Source: Todiramphus chloris collaris | Taxonomy: Eukaryota; Chordata; Aves; Coraciiformes; Alcedinidae | DNA length: 64,000 nucleotides | Assembly: GCA_025345505.1 (NCBI GenBank) | Contig: JANVCC010000017.1 | Coordinates: forward strand, 1,430,315 to 1,494,314 | Direction: 5' to 3' | Shown: positions 1 through 11,092 of the stretch, piece after piece | How the letters are laid out: each line of letters opens with the position of its first letter | Position numbering within the stretch: the stretch's first letter is position 1 | Program-made: the position numbers and the translations under genes | Notes under the pieces: model-generated | What the model was told of the DNA's origin: nothing | Database searches by the model: none | What the model saw: the letters and a program-made list of their open reading frames with translations, nothing else

Positions 1-165
1 TTAATTCCTATATTTTTGACTGCAAGAAATATTTCACAATTCAATTCTGAAAAGAAAACATATGTTAATGTTACTGATGAAAGTTACTGCAAACACTAAA
101 AGTTATTTGCTGCTCAGCTTCATGAAATAAACTCAATTCTACTGTACATCAAATTTACAAGATAA

Positions 166-2310
166 ATCATAGAATCATAGACTTATACAATCATAGAATG
201 GCTTGGATTGGAAGGGACCTTAAAGATCTAGTTTCTATTTCTCTGCCATGGGCAGGGACATCTCCCACTAGATCAGGTTGCTCAAAGACTCATCCAGCCT
301 GGCCTTGAACATTTCCAGGGATGGAAAGTCCACAGCTTCTCTGGGCAAACTGTTCCACTGTCTCACCACTCTCATTATAAAAAAATTCTTCTTTTTATGT
401 AATCTAAATCTACCTTCTTTCAGTTTAAAACCATTACCTCTTGTCCTGTTGCTACATGCCCTTGCAAAAAGCCCCTCTCCAGCTTTCTTTTAGGCCATCT
501 TTAGGTACTGGAAGGCTGCTATAAGGTCTTGTCTAGGCTAAACAACTCAGCCTTTCTTTATAGGAGAGGTGTTCCAGACATCTGATCATTTTTATGGCCC
601 TCCTCTGGACCCATTCCAACAAGTCCATGTCTTTCTTATATTGAGGGCCCCAAAGTTGAACACAATACTCCAGGTGGGGTCTCACAAGAATGGAGTAGAA
701 GGACATAATCAACTCCCTTGACCTGCTGTTCACACTGTTTTTGATGCAGCCCAGGATGCAATTTGCAGTCTGGACTGCAATTGCATGTTGCTGGTTCATA
801 TTGAGCTTCTCATCAACCTACATGCCCAAGTCCTTCTCCGCAGGACTGTTCTCAATCCACTCATTACCCAGCCCAGGGCTCTTATTGTCCCAACCCATAT
901 TCAGAACCTTGCACTTGACAGTGTTGAACTTCATGAGGTTTGCATGGACCGACCTCTCAAGCCTGTCAAGGTCCCTCTGGATGTCAACCCTCCCCTCCAA
1001 TGTGTTGACTGCACAGCTGAGTATGATGTCATCAGCAAATTTGCTGAGGGTACACTTGATTTCACTTGATCACAGGATGTTAAACAGTGCTTGTCCCTAT
1101 ATCTCGATCCCTGAGGAACCCCACTTGTCATTGGACTCCACTTGGACAAAAAGCCATTGACAGCAACATTTTGAGTACATCCAATTACTTATCTACTGAA
1201 TGATCCATCCATCAAATCCATGTCTCTCCAATTTAAAGACAAGGATGTTTTACAGGATTGTGTCAAATGCTTTGCATTATTTCAGATAGATTACATCAGT
1301 TTCTCTTCCCCTATCCACCAATGCTGTAACTTCATCATAGAAGTCCATGAAATTTGTTAGGCATGATTTGCCCTTAGTAAAGCCATGTTGGCTGTCACCA
1401 ATCATCTCCTGATTTTCCATGTGTCCCAGCACAGTTTCCAGGAAGATCCACTCCATGATCTTGCTGGGCACAGTGGTGACACTAACTGGCCTGTAATTCC
1501 CTGGATCTTCCTTTTTTCCCTTTTTAGAAATGTGGGTTATATTTCCCCTTTTCCAGTCAGTAGGAACTTCACTAGGCTACCATGACTTTTCAAATATTAT
1601 GGATAGTGGCTTAGCCACTTCACTCACCAGTTCCCTCAGGACCCATGAATGCATCTCAATGTGTAATTTAAGGTTCTGTAGATGGTCTTGAATCTGATCT
1701 TCTCCTACAGTGGGCAGTCTTTCATTCTTCCAGTCCCTGTCTTTGCCTTCTGCAACTTGGGTGCTGTGGCTGAAGCACTTGCTGGTGAAGACTGAGGCAA
1801 AGAAGTCGCTTACTACCTCAACCTTTTCATATCCCAGGTATACCAGGTCTCCCTCTCTTGCAGAGGGCCCACAGTTTTTGTGTTATCACCTATGTACCTA
1901 TAGAAGCTTTTTGTATTGCACTTAACGATCCTGGCCAGATTTAATTCTATCATGACTTTAACTTTCCTAATCTGATCCTGACTGTTTGTAAAATTTTTTC
2001 TGTATTCCTCCCAGGCTATCTGTCCTTGCTTCTATGCTCTGTAGACTTCCTTTCTGTGTTTGAGTTTGTCCAGAAGCTTCTAGTTCACCCATTCAGGCAT
2101 CTTGGCTTTTTTGCCTGAGTTTATTTTTGTTGGGGTGCATCACTCCTGAGTTTGCAGGAGGTGATCCTTGAATATTGAACAGCTTTCTTAGGACCTTCTT
2201 CCCTCCAGGACTTGATCACATGGTACTCTACTAAGCAGATATCTGAAGAGACAAAGGTCTTCTCTCCTGAAGTCCAGGGTAGTGAGCTTGCTGTGCATCC
2301 TCCTTGCATT
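166..2310 (-). mobile_element. CR1 LINE, 5'-truncated, about 2.1 kb
   Basis: This is the longest uninterrupted CR1 copy in the window. Its 3' end lies at the left, where overlapping copies of the CATAGAAT-type 8-bp tail are followed by the usual CR1 3' UTR signature (GGTTGGAAGGGACC-like and CTCAAAG...CATCCAGCCTGGCCTTGAAC-like text). Going right, it runs back through the 3' UTR, the reverse transcriptase and the linker between endonuclease and polymerase, and stops abruptly near 2310 in text that still matches the endonuclease side of ORF2. The rest of ORF2 and ORF1 are missing, which is the normal 5' truncation of target-primed reverse transcription. No target-site duplication is obvious, as is usual for CR1. 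It is a dead copy. Confidence 0.93.
533..1585 (-). pseudogene. CR1 ORF2 reverse transcriptase remnant
   Basis: Read on the minus strand, this holds the polymerase part of CR1 ORF2 in broken frames. Around 1277-1471 is the [14 protein letters not shown] segment leading to motif A, but YLDF is replaced by YLK followed by a stop, so the first catalytic aspartate is lost. The KAFDT part follows directly. Near 1110-1125 the motif B core SGVPQGS is visible, and near 1028-1042 motif C reads FADD, still intact. The C-terminal piece at 533-799 has the CR1 thumb text (RPHLEYCVQLWGP, then WVQRRAIKMIR). Multiple frameshifts separate these blocks. The enzyme would have copied CR1 RNA at nicked DNA. This copy cannot. 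Confidence 0.88.
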
Positions 2311-4964
2311 ATTCCTTCTTCCCTTATTAAATTAAATAACCCTACATGCCAAAAGAAATGTGAATGGCCATGTAAACAAACTTTTTCTCTGCTGCTTACA
2401 TGGGAAAAAATAATGTTAAACCAATTACATTTAAAACATCTGTCTTTTTCCTTTCCCACATAATGACCTTAGAATTTTAATCATGTGGCAACCCGTATTA
2501 TTGAGACATTATCATAGTATTGAAACTCTTGGCAGGTAGAGAATTATTTTTATAAAGAAGAAGTTAAATTCAGTTCAGAGACTGGATTTCTTTGGTATAA
2601 TAGGATAATTACATGAAACTGAACAAATTCTTACTGCTATCTCTATCCTTATCTCCTGGGCCTTAACCCCAAGTTTCTATATGAACCTACTCAATTTTTG
2701 TGATAAAGTTTCAAGGCAACTCTGAATGAACTGGAATGAGAAACAACACAGAACTACTAAAGAAACCCTAAAAGGTCAAATGTAAATCTTTCAGGCTATT
2801 TCAGTTTCCAAGTCCCAGCATGGAAGAAATAAAAAATAATTGTCTATTAAGCTGTTAAACCACATAGGCAGCTGGATTTTAACTTCTAGCACAGCTGTGG
2901 AGAACACAGATTTTAAGAAGGCACAGTGGCAGTTTAACCTTTATGAGGAGAGGCAGTACTTCTTTGATAAAACAGAGCTGACAGATTTGCTGGCACAGTT
3001 ATGATTAGCTATGCATCACCTATCATTCAACCTGACAGAAATATTTTTATTCAAAGTTAGTGAGTCTTTTTTTTTGTTATTGACATCTAGCTTCATCTTG
3101 GAAGCTATCAGGAGCTCTCTAAATCTGCACCAGTTTATCTACAAAACATCACTCTTGCTTACTTCAGCAGATCATCACTGTTACCACAGGGTTTAACTAA
3201 GAGCTTGCTAAACACTTCAAGAGTTTAATAAACAAAATAAGCATAACTCATAATATTCAAAAGTATAAAACAAGACTTCCCTGTTTTTTATTCTGTCAGT
3301 ATGGCTTAGAAATTAGATCACTGAGAAAATAAAAAATATGTGAAAGAGATGGGTAGTTGTACAAGTAATAATACCTGGAATACAATGTCTGCATCAGACT
3401 TGGGAAACAGCAAGGGAACAAGGGAATCCTCATAATGTCAGACTCTTCCTGGGCTGTGTATGAGTACAGAGAGAAAAGGACTCAAGGGCAGAGCCCAGAC
3501 CAGTGATCTCCTTCTCTCTGCAGAACCATCATCCATGCAGGAGATGTGAGCTAGGTCCATGAAGAAGTTTCATAGGAAGCCTTCAGCCTCTGAATGGTAA
3601 AGAGGTTGGTTATCCTCCTTCTCTTACAACAGCTTTCTCCCTGCTCATGGGAAGAAAGGGCATGTCTAAAGCTGTAATTTGCGTTTGCAACTTGTCTCTT
3701 GACTTGCAAAAGCACAGAAAGCTCTGTGACTTCTCTGGGATAAGGTAGGAAGAAAAATCACACAGGGTTAATAGGTTACAGTTTAAGTATAGAGACATTG
3801 TGCCTATTCACTCTCTATGTGCCCAGGAGAGTAGACACAGAGAAGAAATGGCAGGGTTCACATGCTCTTCATGAGGACACAACTGGCAGGCACCATAAAA
3901 GGGAAATGCTGCAAGATTGCAGCATAACTTTTAATTGTGACTCAGAGCTTCTGGCATGAGGCCTCCCTGCCTCCTTCCTCCTCCTTTCCACCCCACATAA
4001 TGAGAAAAATATTATTAGTCTATTAGCTAATAGCTTTAATTATCACTCACAAGCTCTTTTTCAATGCACTCCACTATTTTCATGGGAACAGCACACAGAT
4101 TTTTGCACTCAGCAACAGTACCTTCCAGGGCAGAAATATGAACATTGTTTAGAATATACTCAGAAAATTGCAGACACTAAAATCAGAGAAGATTCATTCG
4201 TCAGGAAGCCCATTACTCTGTTAAGGGAGCACACTTTCTAGTGTTTTCATGCAGAATAATGTTAAAAATACCACTGATGAATCATACTCCAGATTTTCTC
4301 ATGAGACATTTTCTCACCAGAACTCACTTTTGTGTTGTTTATTGTGGTTTGCTTTTTTCATAGGGCTTTTATTTATTTATTTTTTATTATTTCTTTATTC
4401 TGTTCTTAGCTATATCTCCCCTTACAACATTAAACACTTATCTCTTTTCATACAGCTACCAACCTTCACACTTTTCTCACCCATAAAATCTTACACACTC
4501 AGTGTAAGAGTCATACTGATGTCCTCACTTTGCACTCCCATACAACTAAGTCCTTACTGAAGGGCCATTTGTGATGCAGCATCAGAACCATATATGAATC
4601 CCCGAGCCAATGCATCTGATATACAGTGTCCCAGAGCAGGAGGGAGGCACGAGCACAGAGCTGCAGCTAGTTGCACAGCATTCAGCTGCAAAGGCTGTCC
4701 AGCTGCCCTGCAACAGCCTCAGTCCTGCTAGCAGGCACATTGCCCTGCTCCTGGAAATGGTGGCTCATCATTCTCATATATGCAAATGTGACATCTCTTT
4801 GACCTGATATACATTCTCTGTCATACGAATCACATATCACCACCTCAGACACTGAACCTGAGCAGATCTGAGAGGTTTATCTGAACAGCATTCCTTGCTT
4901 TGCTGAGTCATCACATACCCAATTAATACCTTTAATTCATCTCTTAAATCCTCATCATCCTCTA

Positions 4965-5085
4965 GTAATTAATTTGTTGTTCTTCACTAAATTCTCTCTA
5001 ATTGATCAATAACTTTCTAGTTAACATACTGCTGAATGCTGCCCAGTATTCCAGAAGCAGTCATGAGAAAAGCATTGTTATTGCT
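4965..5085 (-). mobile_element. Possible ancient CR1/L3-like fragment
   Basis: The text around CTCTCTAATTGATCAATAAC, followed by a CCCAGTATTCCAG-type segment, resembles the minus-strand form of the CR1/L3 3' region, where a 'contractions in the popular vote' type phrase of the family reads as ...CTCCAATT...CAGTATTCCAG. Divergence is high and neither end can be placed well. It has no 8-bp tail. The call rests on a short motif resemblance only, so confidence is low. Confidence 0.3.
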
Positions 5086-5890
5086 TATTGGACTCTTACT
5101 TGTGCTTGGCTATTTTTATCAGCTACTTCTCTCATCAGAAAGCTCTGAATTCAGGAGAACTATCTCTTGGCATTATAGCCTTCCACTGGGGAATCATCAA
5201 AACCAGCAGCATTTCACCTGAGCCCAGTGAATTATGCCGAGATACAAGTTTTATTAAGCAGGTGACTTATAATAAAGACAATCTGAGCAAATAACATGGT
5301 GAATGCTAAAAGCTACTTATATTGGTAGCCATTTTAAGTGTGACAACATTAAAACTTTTGTAGGACTTGTCATAAAAACCGCTCAGGGAGGACATTTTCA
5401 CTTTATTGGCAGGACATAACAACACAAAATGTCTTCTGATCATTCATCTCCTTTTGCTCCTTTAGTTTCCATTTTACTTTTCTCCCATCACTTTGTCCAA
5501 ACAGGCTTTATGCTGCTTCCACTATTTAGGATTTCATAGACAAGGAATCCAAGAAGTCTACTGAGATGCTGTAGTTCTATTAGTAGTTCTAATTAAAATA
5601 CACTGGGTTTCCCTTGTGTCAGTTTTATATGTGCTTATAGGAGGTCATGTAGCTTTGTCACAGATTTGCTTCTTTTTTTCTGTATTGAAAACCACACAAT
5701 TAATAGAAACACATAAATAACTAAACTAAATTTGAGTGGATAGGGAAGATATTTGACGTCTGTCAATATCTACTGTCTCTAAACTGGAGTGTGTGTTTTT
5801 CAGCTCACAGTTGCTCTTTTCCAGACATGGTTGCTGCTTACTATAAACAGTTCCTGTATTGTACCACTCAGGTATACTTACCCAGGGGGG

Positions 5891-5990
5891 TGTGTGCACA
5901 TGCATATGTATTTATACATTTGTCCATCCATGTATACATATGCATGCATATATATGTGTGTCTGCATGTGTGTGCATGCATATATATTTA
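5891..5990. repeat. Degenerate TG/CA and TA microsatellite
   Basis: Alternating purine-pyrimidine tract made of TGTG, CATG, GCAT and TATA blocks, much interrupted. Such tracts can adopt Z-DNA or cruciform forms in principle. It gives rise to several overlapping spurious open frames rich in Cys, His, Tyr and Met. Confidence 0.8.
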
Positions 5991-7807
5991 CATTTACAGG
6001 CATGTGCTATCCAGGTGTGTGTTACTCTGCTATTTTTGTGTGCAAATGATTGGAAGTATAATTTTTAACATTTCTCTTATAGCTTCAGGTGCTGTGATTG
6101 TGATCTTGCTTGAGAAGCTCATTTTTCATTTACAAAGATAAGAAAATTAGATAGCAAATCCTTGTGGTGTAAACCTTGAAGACATGAAGTAACCCTGGAG
6201 ACACAAAGTAAATGAACTCTAAAGATGAAAACAATAATGAACATGAAAAGAATATAGCATTCTTAAAAATCTCAATGTTTTAAAATCCCTTGCTTTTTTA
6301 CAGACTTCTGATTTTCATTAATGCTTGTTTCTCCCTGCATTCTGGTCAATATCCATGATATTCTCCTGAACCAGAAAGTTGTTTTCACATGGGAAGCTTT
6401 TCTTCCACAACACTCAAAACCAACTGTGCCATCAAATACAATGCAATTAACTTTCCTCTTTCCCCTACTATTCATAGGTTTAAACATCTGTAAGTGATAC
6501 ACCTGATCCAATGTAAAGAATTATAAATTTATCTTTGTGAAATTTACATCTATGTGAGATGCCACAAAGATAATAATTTTTGCATTTTTGGATTAATTAG
6601 CATCTGAGTTTTCAGTAATTTGGATTTTTTCTATTTGTTGAAGAACATATCTTAAGGTCTACCTGGAAATGATTATGAATCAATTTCCTGTGAATTGTGA
6701 ATTTCACCACCTGGTGAAATTTACGTAAATGAAATCATCACCTATAGCCTACTTTCTAATCAGAGTTATCAAATTAGGACCTAGATATCAGTCAAGAAAA
6801 TATAAAGATTGTCTAATCAATCTTTACAAGACTAATTTTTTTCTCAGTCTACAAAGTCCTGTCAAACCTTCTCCCCTCCAATATTTTTCTATTTAGTTAG
6901 AGTATTATACATCTGTACTTTCTACACAGTAAACTATAGAGAAATTGTAGAGAAGAGAGAGAACAAATTGTCTGCAATCAAAAAACAACACTGAAAAAAA
7001 TCCAGGTAGGACCATAGGGAATTTGAACTTGCTATTTCAGAGGTTTGGAAGATGTGACAGTGAGATAAATCTTTGCATAGTTTCAAGGGAAATATTGCAC
7101 AGTTGGAGCAAGGTGTGGTGCAGATCCTGCTGTTCTGACCTTCCCAGAGATTTCCAGGCCAAAACTCATCACTGAAGTGCAGCTACAGCTTCATGATTCT
7201 CTAGAGACAGCACATGACCAACTTGTCACCTTGCCATCAGGTGCTATAGCTTTCTCTTACTTTTTAGGAGCTTTATCAACACTTTATAATGTCAATGATT
7301 CCATCAACCAGAATTCTGTGACAAAATGTTTCATTGTGTTAAGGCTTAGCAAGGTGTTCAATAGTAGTCACAAGCCTTCATGGACATTTGAAGAAACTAT
7401 TATGTGCTGGAAGCAGTAATCTCTGTAATAATGGTAATAATGTTTAAGATTTGTAAGATTTTTATTGTTTGGTGCTTTGGAATATTGAAAGTTGTGACAA
7501 AGCATCAATGTCAAAGCACTATGGCTAGAGGCATTAAGAACTTTAGATAATTAAAAAGGAATAGGTAGGTGCCTGTAAATTTTATGAGAGGTCTTAAAAA
7601 ATACCACAAATAATCTGGAATTCTAAAAATCATAACCTTTTCAAGGTCAAAAGAGAATCTGACATAACACATTTCCATATGTTGAACTTGGAGTTGGACC
7701 AGAACAGATTCATTATAAATTCAAGAAAGAAAATCTACACTTATTTACATCATTTTAAGTTCAGCTAAAATAAAGGTCCCAATTTTCCAAACTATTATAT
7801 TTTTGAA

Positions 7808-9031
7808 GTCATAGAATCATAGAATCATTTAGGTTGGAAAAGACCTTTAAGATAATTCAGTCTGACTGCAAACCTAGCACTGCCAAGTTCACCACTAAAC
7901 CACGTCCCTAAGCACCACATCTACATGTCTTTTAAATATGTCCAAGGATGGTGACTCCACCACTTGCCTGGGCAGCCTGTTCTTAACAACCATTTTGGTG
8001 AAGAAATTTGTCCTACTATTCAACCTAAAAATCCCTTGGTCCAACTTGAGGCCTATCGTCCTGTTGCTTGTTACTTGAGGGAAGAGACCAATCTCACCTC
8101 ACTACAACCTCCTTTCAGGTAGTTGTAGAGAGTAATGTCTCCCCAAAGCCTCCTTTTCTCCAGGCTAAACAAACCCAGTTCCCTCAGCTATTCCTCGTGA
8201 GACTTCACCTCTAGACCCTTCTCCAGCGTTGTTGCCTGTCTTTGGACACCAGCACTTCAATGTCATTCTTGTAGTGAAGGGCCCAAATCTGCAAGTAGTA
8301 TTTGAGGTGTGGCCTCATCAGTGCACAGTACAGAGTGATGATCCCTTCCCTAGTTGCCTGCTGGCAACACTGTTTCTAATACAAGCCGCGATGCTGTTGG
8401 CCTTCTTGGCCACATGGGCACACTGCTGGCTCATATTCAGCTGGCTGTCAACGAGAACCCCCAGATCCTTTTCAGGCAGGCAGTTTTCCAGCCACTCTTC
8501 CCCAAGACTGCAGCATTGCATGGATTTGTTGTGACCCAAGTGTAGGACATGCAAGACTTGGCCTTGTTGAACCTTATCCCATTGGCCTTGGCTCCTCAGT
8601 CCAGCATGTCCAGCTCTCTCTGCAGAGCCTCCTTACCCTCAAGCAGATCAATACACTCCTGCTCAACTTGATGTTGTCTGAAAACTTACTGCGGCTGCCC
8701 CTGATCCCCTCGTCCAGATCACTGATAAAGATATCAAACAGAACTGGCCCCAGTACTGAACCCTGGAGAACACAACTCATGACTGGCTGACAACTGGATT
8801 TAACTCCATTCATAACCACTCATTGGGCCTGTCTATCCAGACATTTTTTTATTGTGCAAGCCATGTATAGACAGTTACTCCAAGAAAATTCTGTGGGCAA
8901 TGGTGTCAAAGGCTTTGATAAAGTCCAGTTAGACAACATCAACATCCTGTCCCTCATTCACTATATGGGTTACTTTGTCATAGAAGAAGATCAGGTTAAT
9001 CAAGTAGGACCTGCCTTTCATAAATCCAGCC
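7808..9031 (-). mobile_element. CR1 LINE, 5'-truncated, about 1.2 kb
   Basis: The 3' tail (TCATAGAATCATAGAATCAT) is at the left, followed by TTAGGTTGGAAAAGACC, a 3' UTR type that differs from the copy at 166-2310 (GGTTGGAAGGGACC), so this is another CR1 subfamily. The element continues through the C-terminal half of ORF2 and breaks off near 9031, just upstream of the segment that precedes motif A. 5' truncation and scattered frameshifts mark it as dead. The nested copy at 50903 has the same AAAAGA 3' UTR type. Confidence 0.92.
8318..8960 (-). pseudogene. CR1 ORF2 reverse transcriptase C-terminal remnant
   Basis: On the minus strand 8574-8819 reads the motif B to motif C region: [20 protein letters not shown] is clear. 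Motif C, normally FADD, here reads FSDN, so the catalytic pair is lost. A second frame, 8318-8554, gives the following region with [20 protein letters not shown] and [20 protein letters not shown], typical of the CR1 polymerase C-terminal half. The two blocks are in different frames with stops between. Not functional. Confidence 0.87.
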
Positions 9032-10743
9032 ACAGCAGTAGGCAGAACCACATTTATGTAACAACAGCTTAAGTGAGCAAGCAGGATCAGAACATAGGAG
9101 TAAATGTAATTTTAAAACAATTAAAAACGGAGACAAAATTGAAAGCACTGACTGGACAGACATCTTCAGTATCACAAAGAAGAAGGATTTTTTAATATGT
9201 AAACACACAAAGCCTCAGAGAAATGCTGACAAGAATAATGTTGTGACATGTTTCGACAGGTTTTGTAAAAATCAATGGAAAATGCTTGATGTAGGTTTAT
9301 TTTTTTTATACCTTTGAGATAACATTAGATTAGGAATAGACTGGTAGGTTGACTGGTAGACCTAGGCACAACATGATTAAGAATACATTAACATTTGTGA
9401 AACCAATATATTGAATTACCTGGCACAGCAGCTTGACATAGTAGAACTAAGAAAAAATTAAAACAACAGCAGAAATTAAAGTTTTACAGCTTTGGGGAAA
9501 TAAGCATTTCACCTGATCTACAAATGATCCTAAACTAAATAAAATCATGTTAATCTCATATTTAGGACAATAGCTCACTTTGCAATGTAGTCTGAGGCTT
9601 CCAGAATCAAGGTTTTCAACCTAAAATTCTGTATTAAAAATTTTTCCTTAAAATTATAATATCAGATACACAGATGTAAATTTTCCTTTCTATTCTCACT
9701 TTCAACACAAAGAGAAAAAAAATTCTTTGTACTGCAGTTGTGGTGGTTTTTTTCAGAAATAAATAATACTAGCTAAACATTTCAAATCTGTGGCCTTAAT
9801 TTTCATAATTAGGAAGTGATAGATACCTACTTTTAGGTCTGGTCTTTCTTGTAAACTACAATTTAATAAGCACAAGTAGTTACTAATCTACCTGGAATCA
9901 ACTGAAATGACAGCATCTCACTTTCTGTTAGGTGTCCACAGCTGCCAAGTTTAAAACTTTAGCATAATATGCAAACTCTTCTGAATGCCAACATTTCACT
10001 TTCAGAAGCCAAAGGGAGTAACATATTGACTACCTCTCTTTCTGTGTAACTTCTCTGCCTGTGACACATACAGAACATGCCTGGGCTACTCTGCCTAGCC
10101 ATCCAGGGCAGGTCATGTGCACTTTATAGCTCCGGACATCTTCCAGAAATCCCACAGAAATTCATGAAAGTACTATCTAGTTGGGATTTGTTTTCCAGGT
10201 GACAGGGAGATGAATCCTGCAGCACAGTATGGCCATTTGAAAAGCTGAAGAATTTATGGCATTTGAAAAAAAATGAAGGTTTTCCCAAAAAATGTGTTTT
10301 TTTCTCTCTCTACTCTTCTTATATTCCCCTGCCCTGAACATAAGATACTGTATTGCTGAGATCAACTCCCACTGACTTCAAAAGCAAAACTGTAGCTCCC
10401 ATTCCTTCTTCTGAGGCCACATTCTTACTCTGGTATTGGAGTTAGTTTCAGATGCAGATTTTGACATATGCTGCCTTAAGCAGGGAGAAATTTGTGCAAT
10501 TCAGCAGCACCTCTGTTAAGAACCCTGTTTATGACTGCTTGATTTTAGAGAACGTACTGCATTCCTCTCTCTGTCTCTCATAGACACATTGATTTTCTGA
10601 ATATGGTAATGTCTATTATTCAGTGTTTTCTCAAGGAATGAGGTGAGAAAAAGAACACTGCTCTTGTGATTTGAATGTAATAACTTCTTTCATCAAGATT
10701 TACTCATTATAACATTCTACGTTCCTTGTTAAAGACTGAATGG
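9032..10743. other. Non-coding AT-rich stretch
   Basis: I see no gene, long repeat or RNA in this interval. Only ordinary AT-rich sequence with short A and T runs. Confidence 0.6.
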
Positions 10744-11092
10744 ATCATAGAATCATAGACTAAAATCATAGAATCAATCACAGTATCATAGAATGCCCCG
10801 GGTTGGAAAGGACTTCCAGAGGTCACCTAGTCCAACCCCCCTGCAGTAAGCAGGGACATCCTCAACTAGATCAGGCTGCTCAGAGCCTCATCAAGCCTGA
10901 CTTCGAACAGCTCCAGGGATGGGGCCTCCACCACCTCCCTGGTCAACCTGTTCCACTGTTCAATCACTCTCATACTAAAGAACTTCTTCCTAATGTCCAA
11001 TCTAAATCTACCCTTCTCTTTAAAACCATTGCTCTTTGTCTTATTGCTACATGCTCTTGTAAACAGTCCCTCTTCAGCTTTCTTGTAGGCTC
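10744..11092 (-). mobile_element. Short CR1 LINE 3' fragment
   Basis: About 350 bp of CR1 3' UTR. The 8-bp tail at the left is long and irregular, with ATCATAGA-type units interrupted by short unrelated bases before the standard GGTTGGAAAGGACTT-like text. The right end falls at TTCTTGTAGG, well short of ORF2. Pattern matches the subfamily of the copy at 166-2310. Confidence 0.92.

Larger units (their letters stand above)
2311..7807. other. Non-coding AT-rich stretch
   Basis: No host gene or recognisable young repeat is seen. It contains a possible very old CR1 fragment (4965-5085), a TG/TA microsatellite (5891-5990) and a strong hairpin (6696-6725), each listed separately. Short open frames of up to 116 codons are present but none looks like a known protein family. 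Confidence 0.6.

Noticed and set aside
741-1160. Plus-strand open frame of 139 codons
   Set aside because: It is antisense to the CR1 reverse transcriptase, whose family motifs are on the minus strand.
5036-5221. Open frame starting with a signal-peptide-like Leu-rich stretch
   Set aside because: Overlaps a possible ancient CR1 fragment and continues into sequence with no family resemblance.
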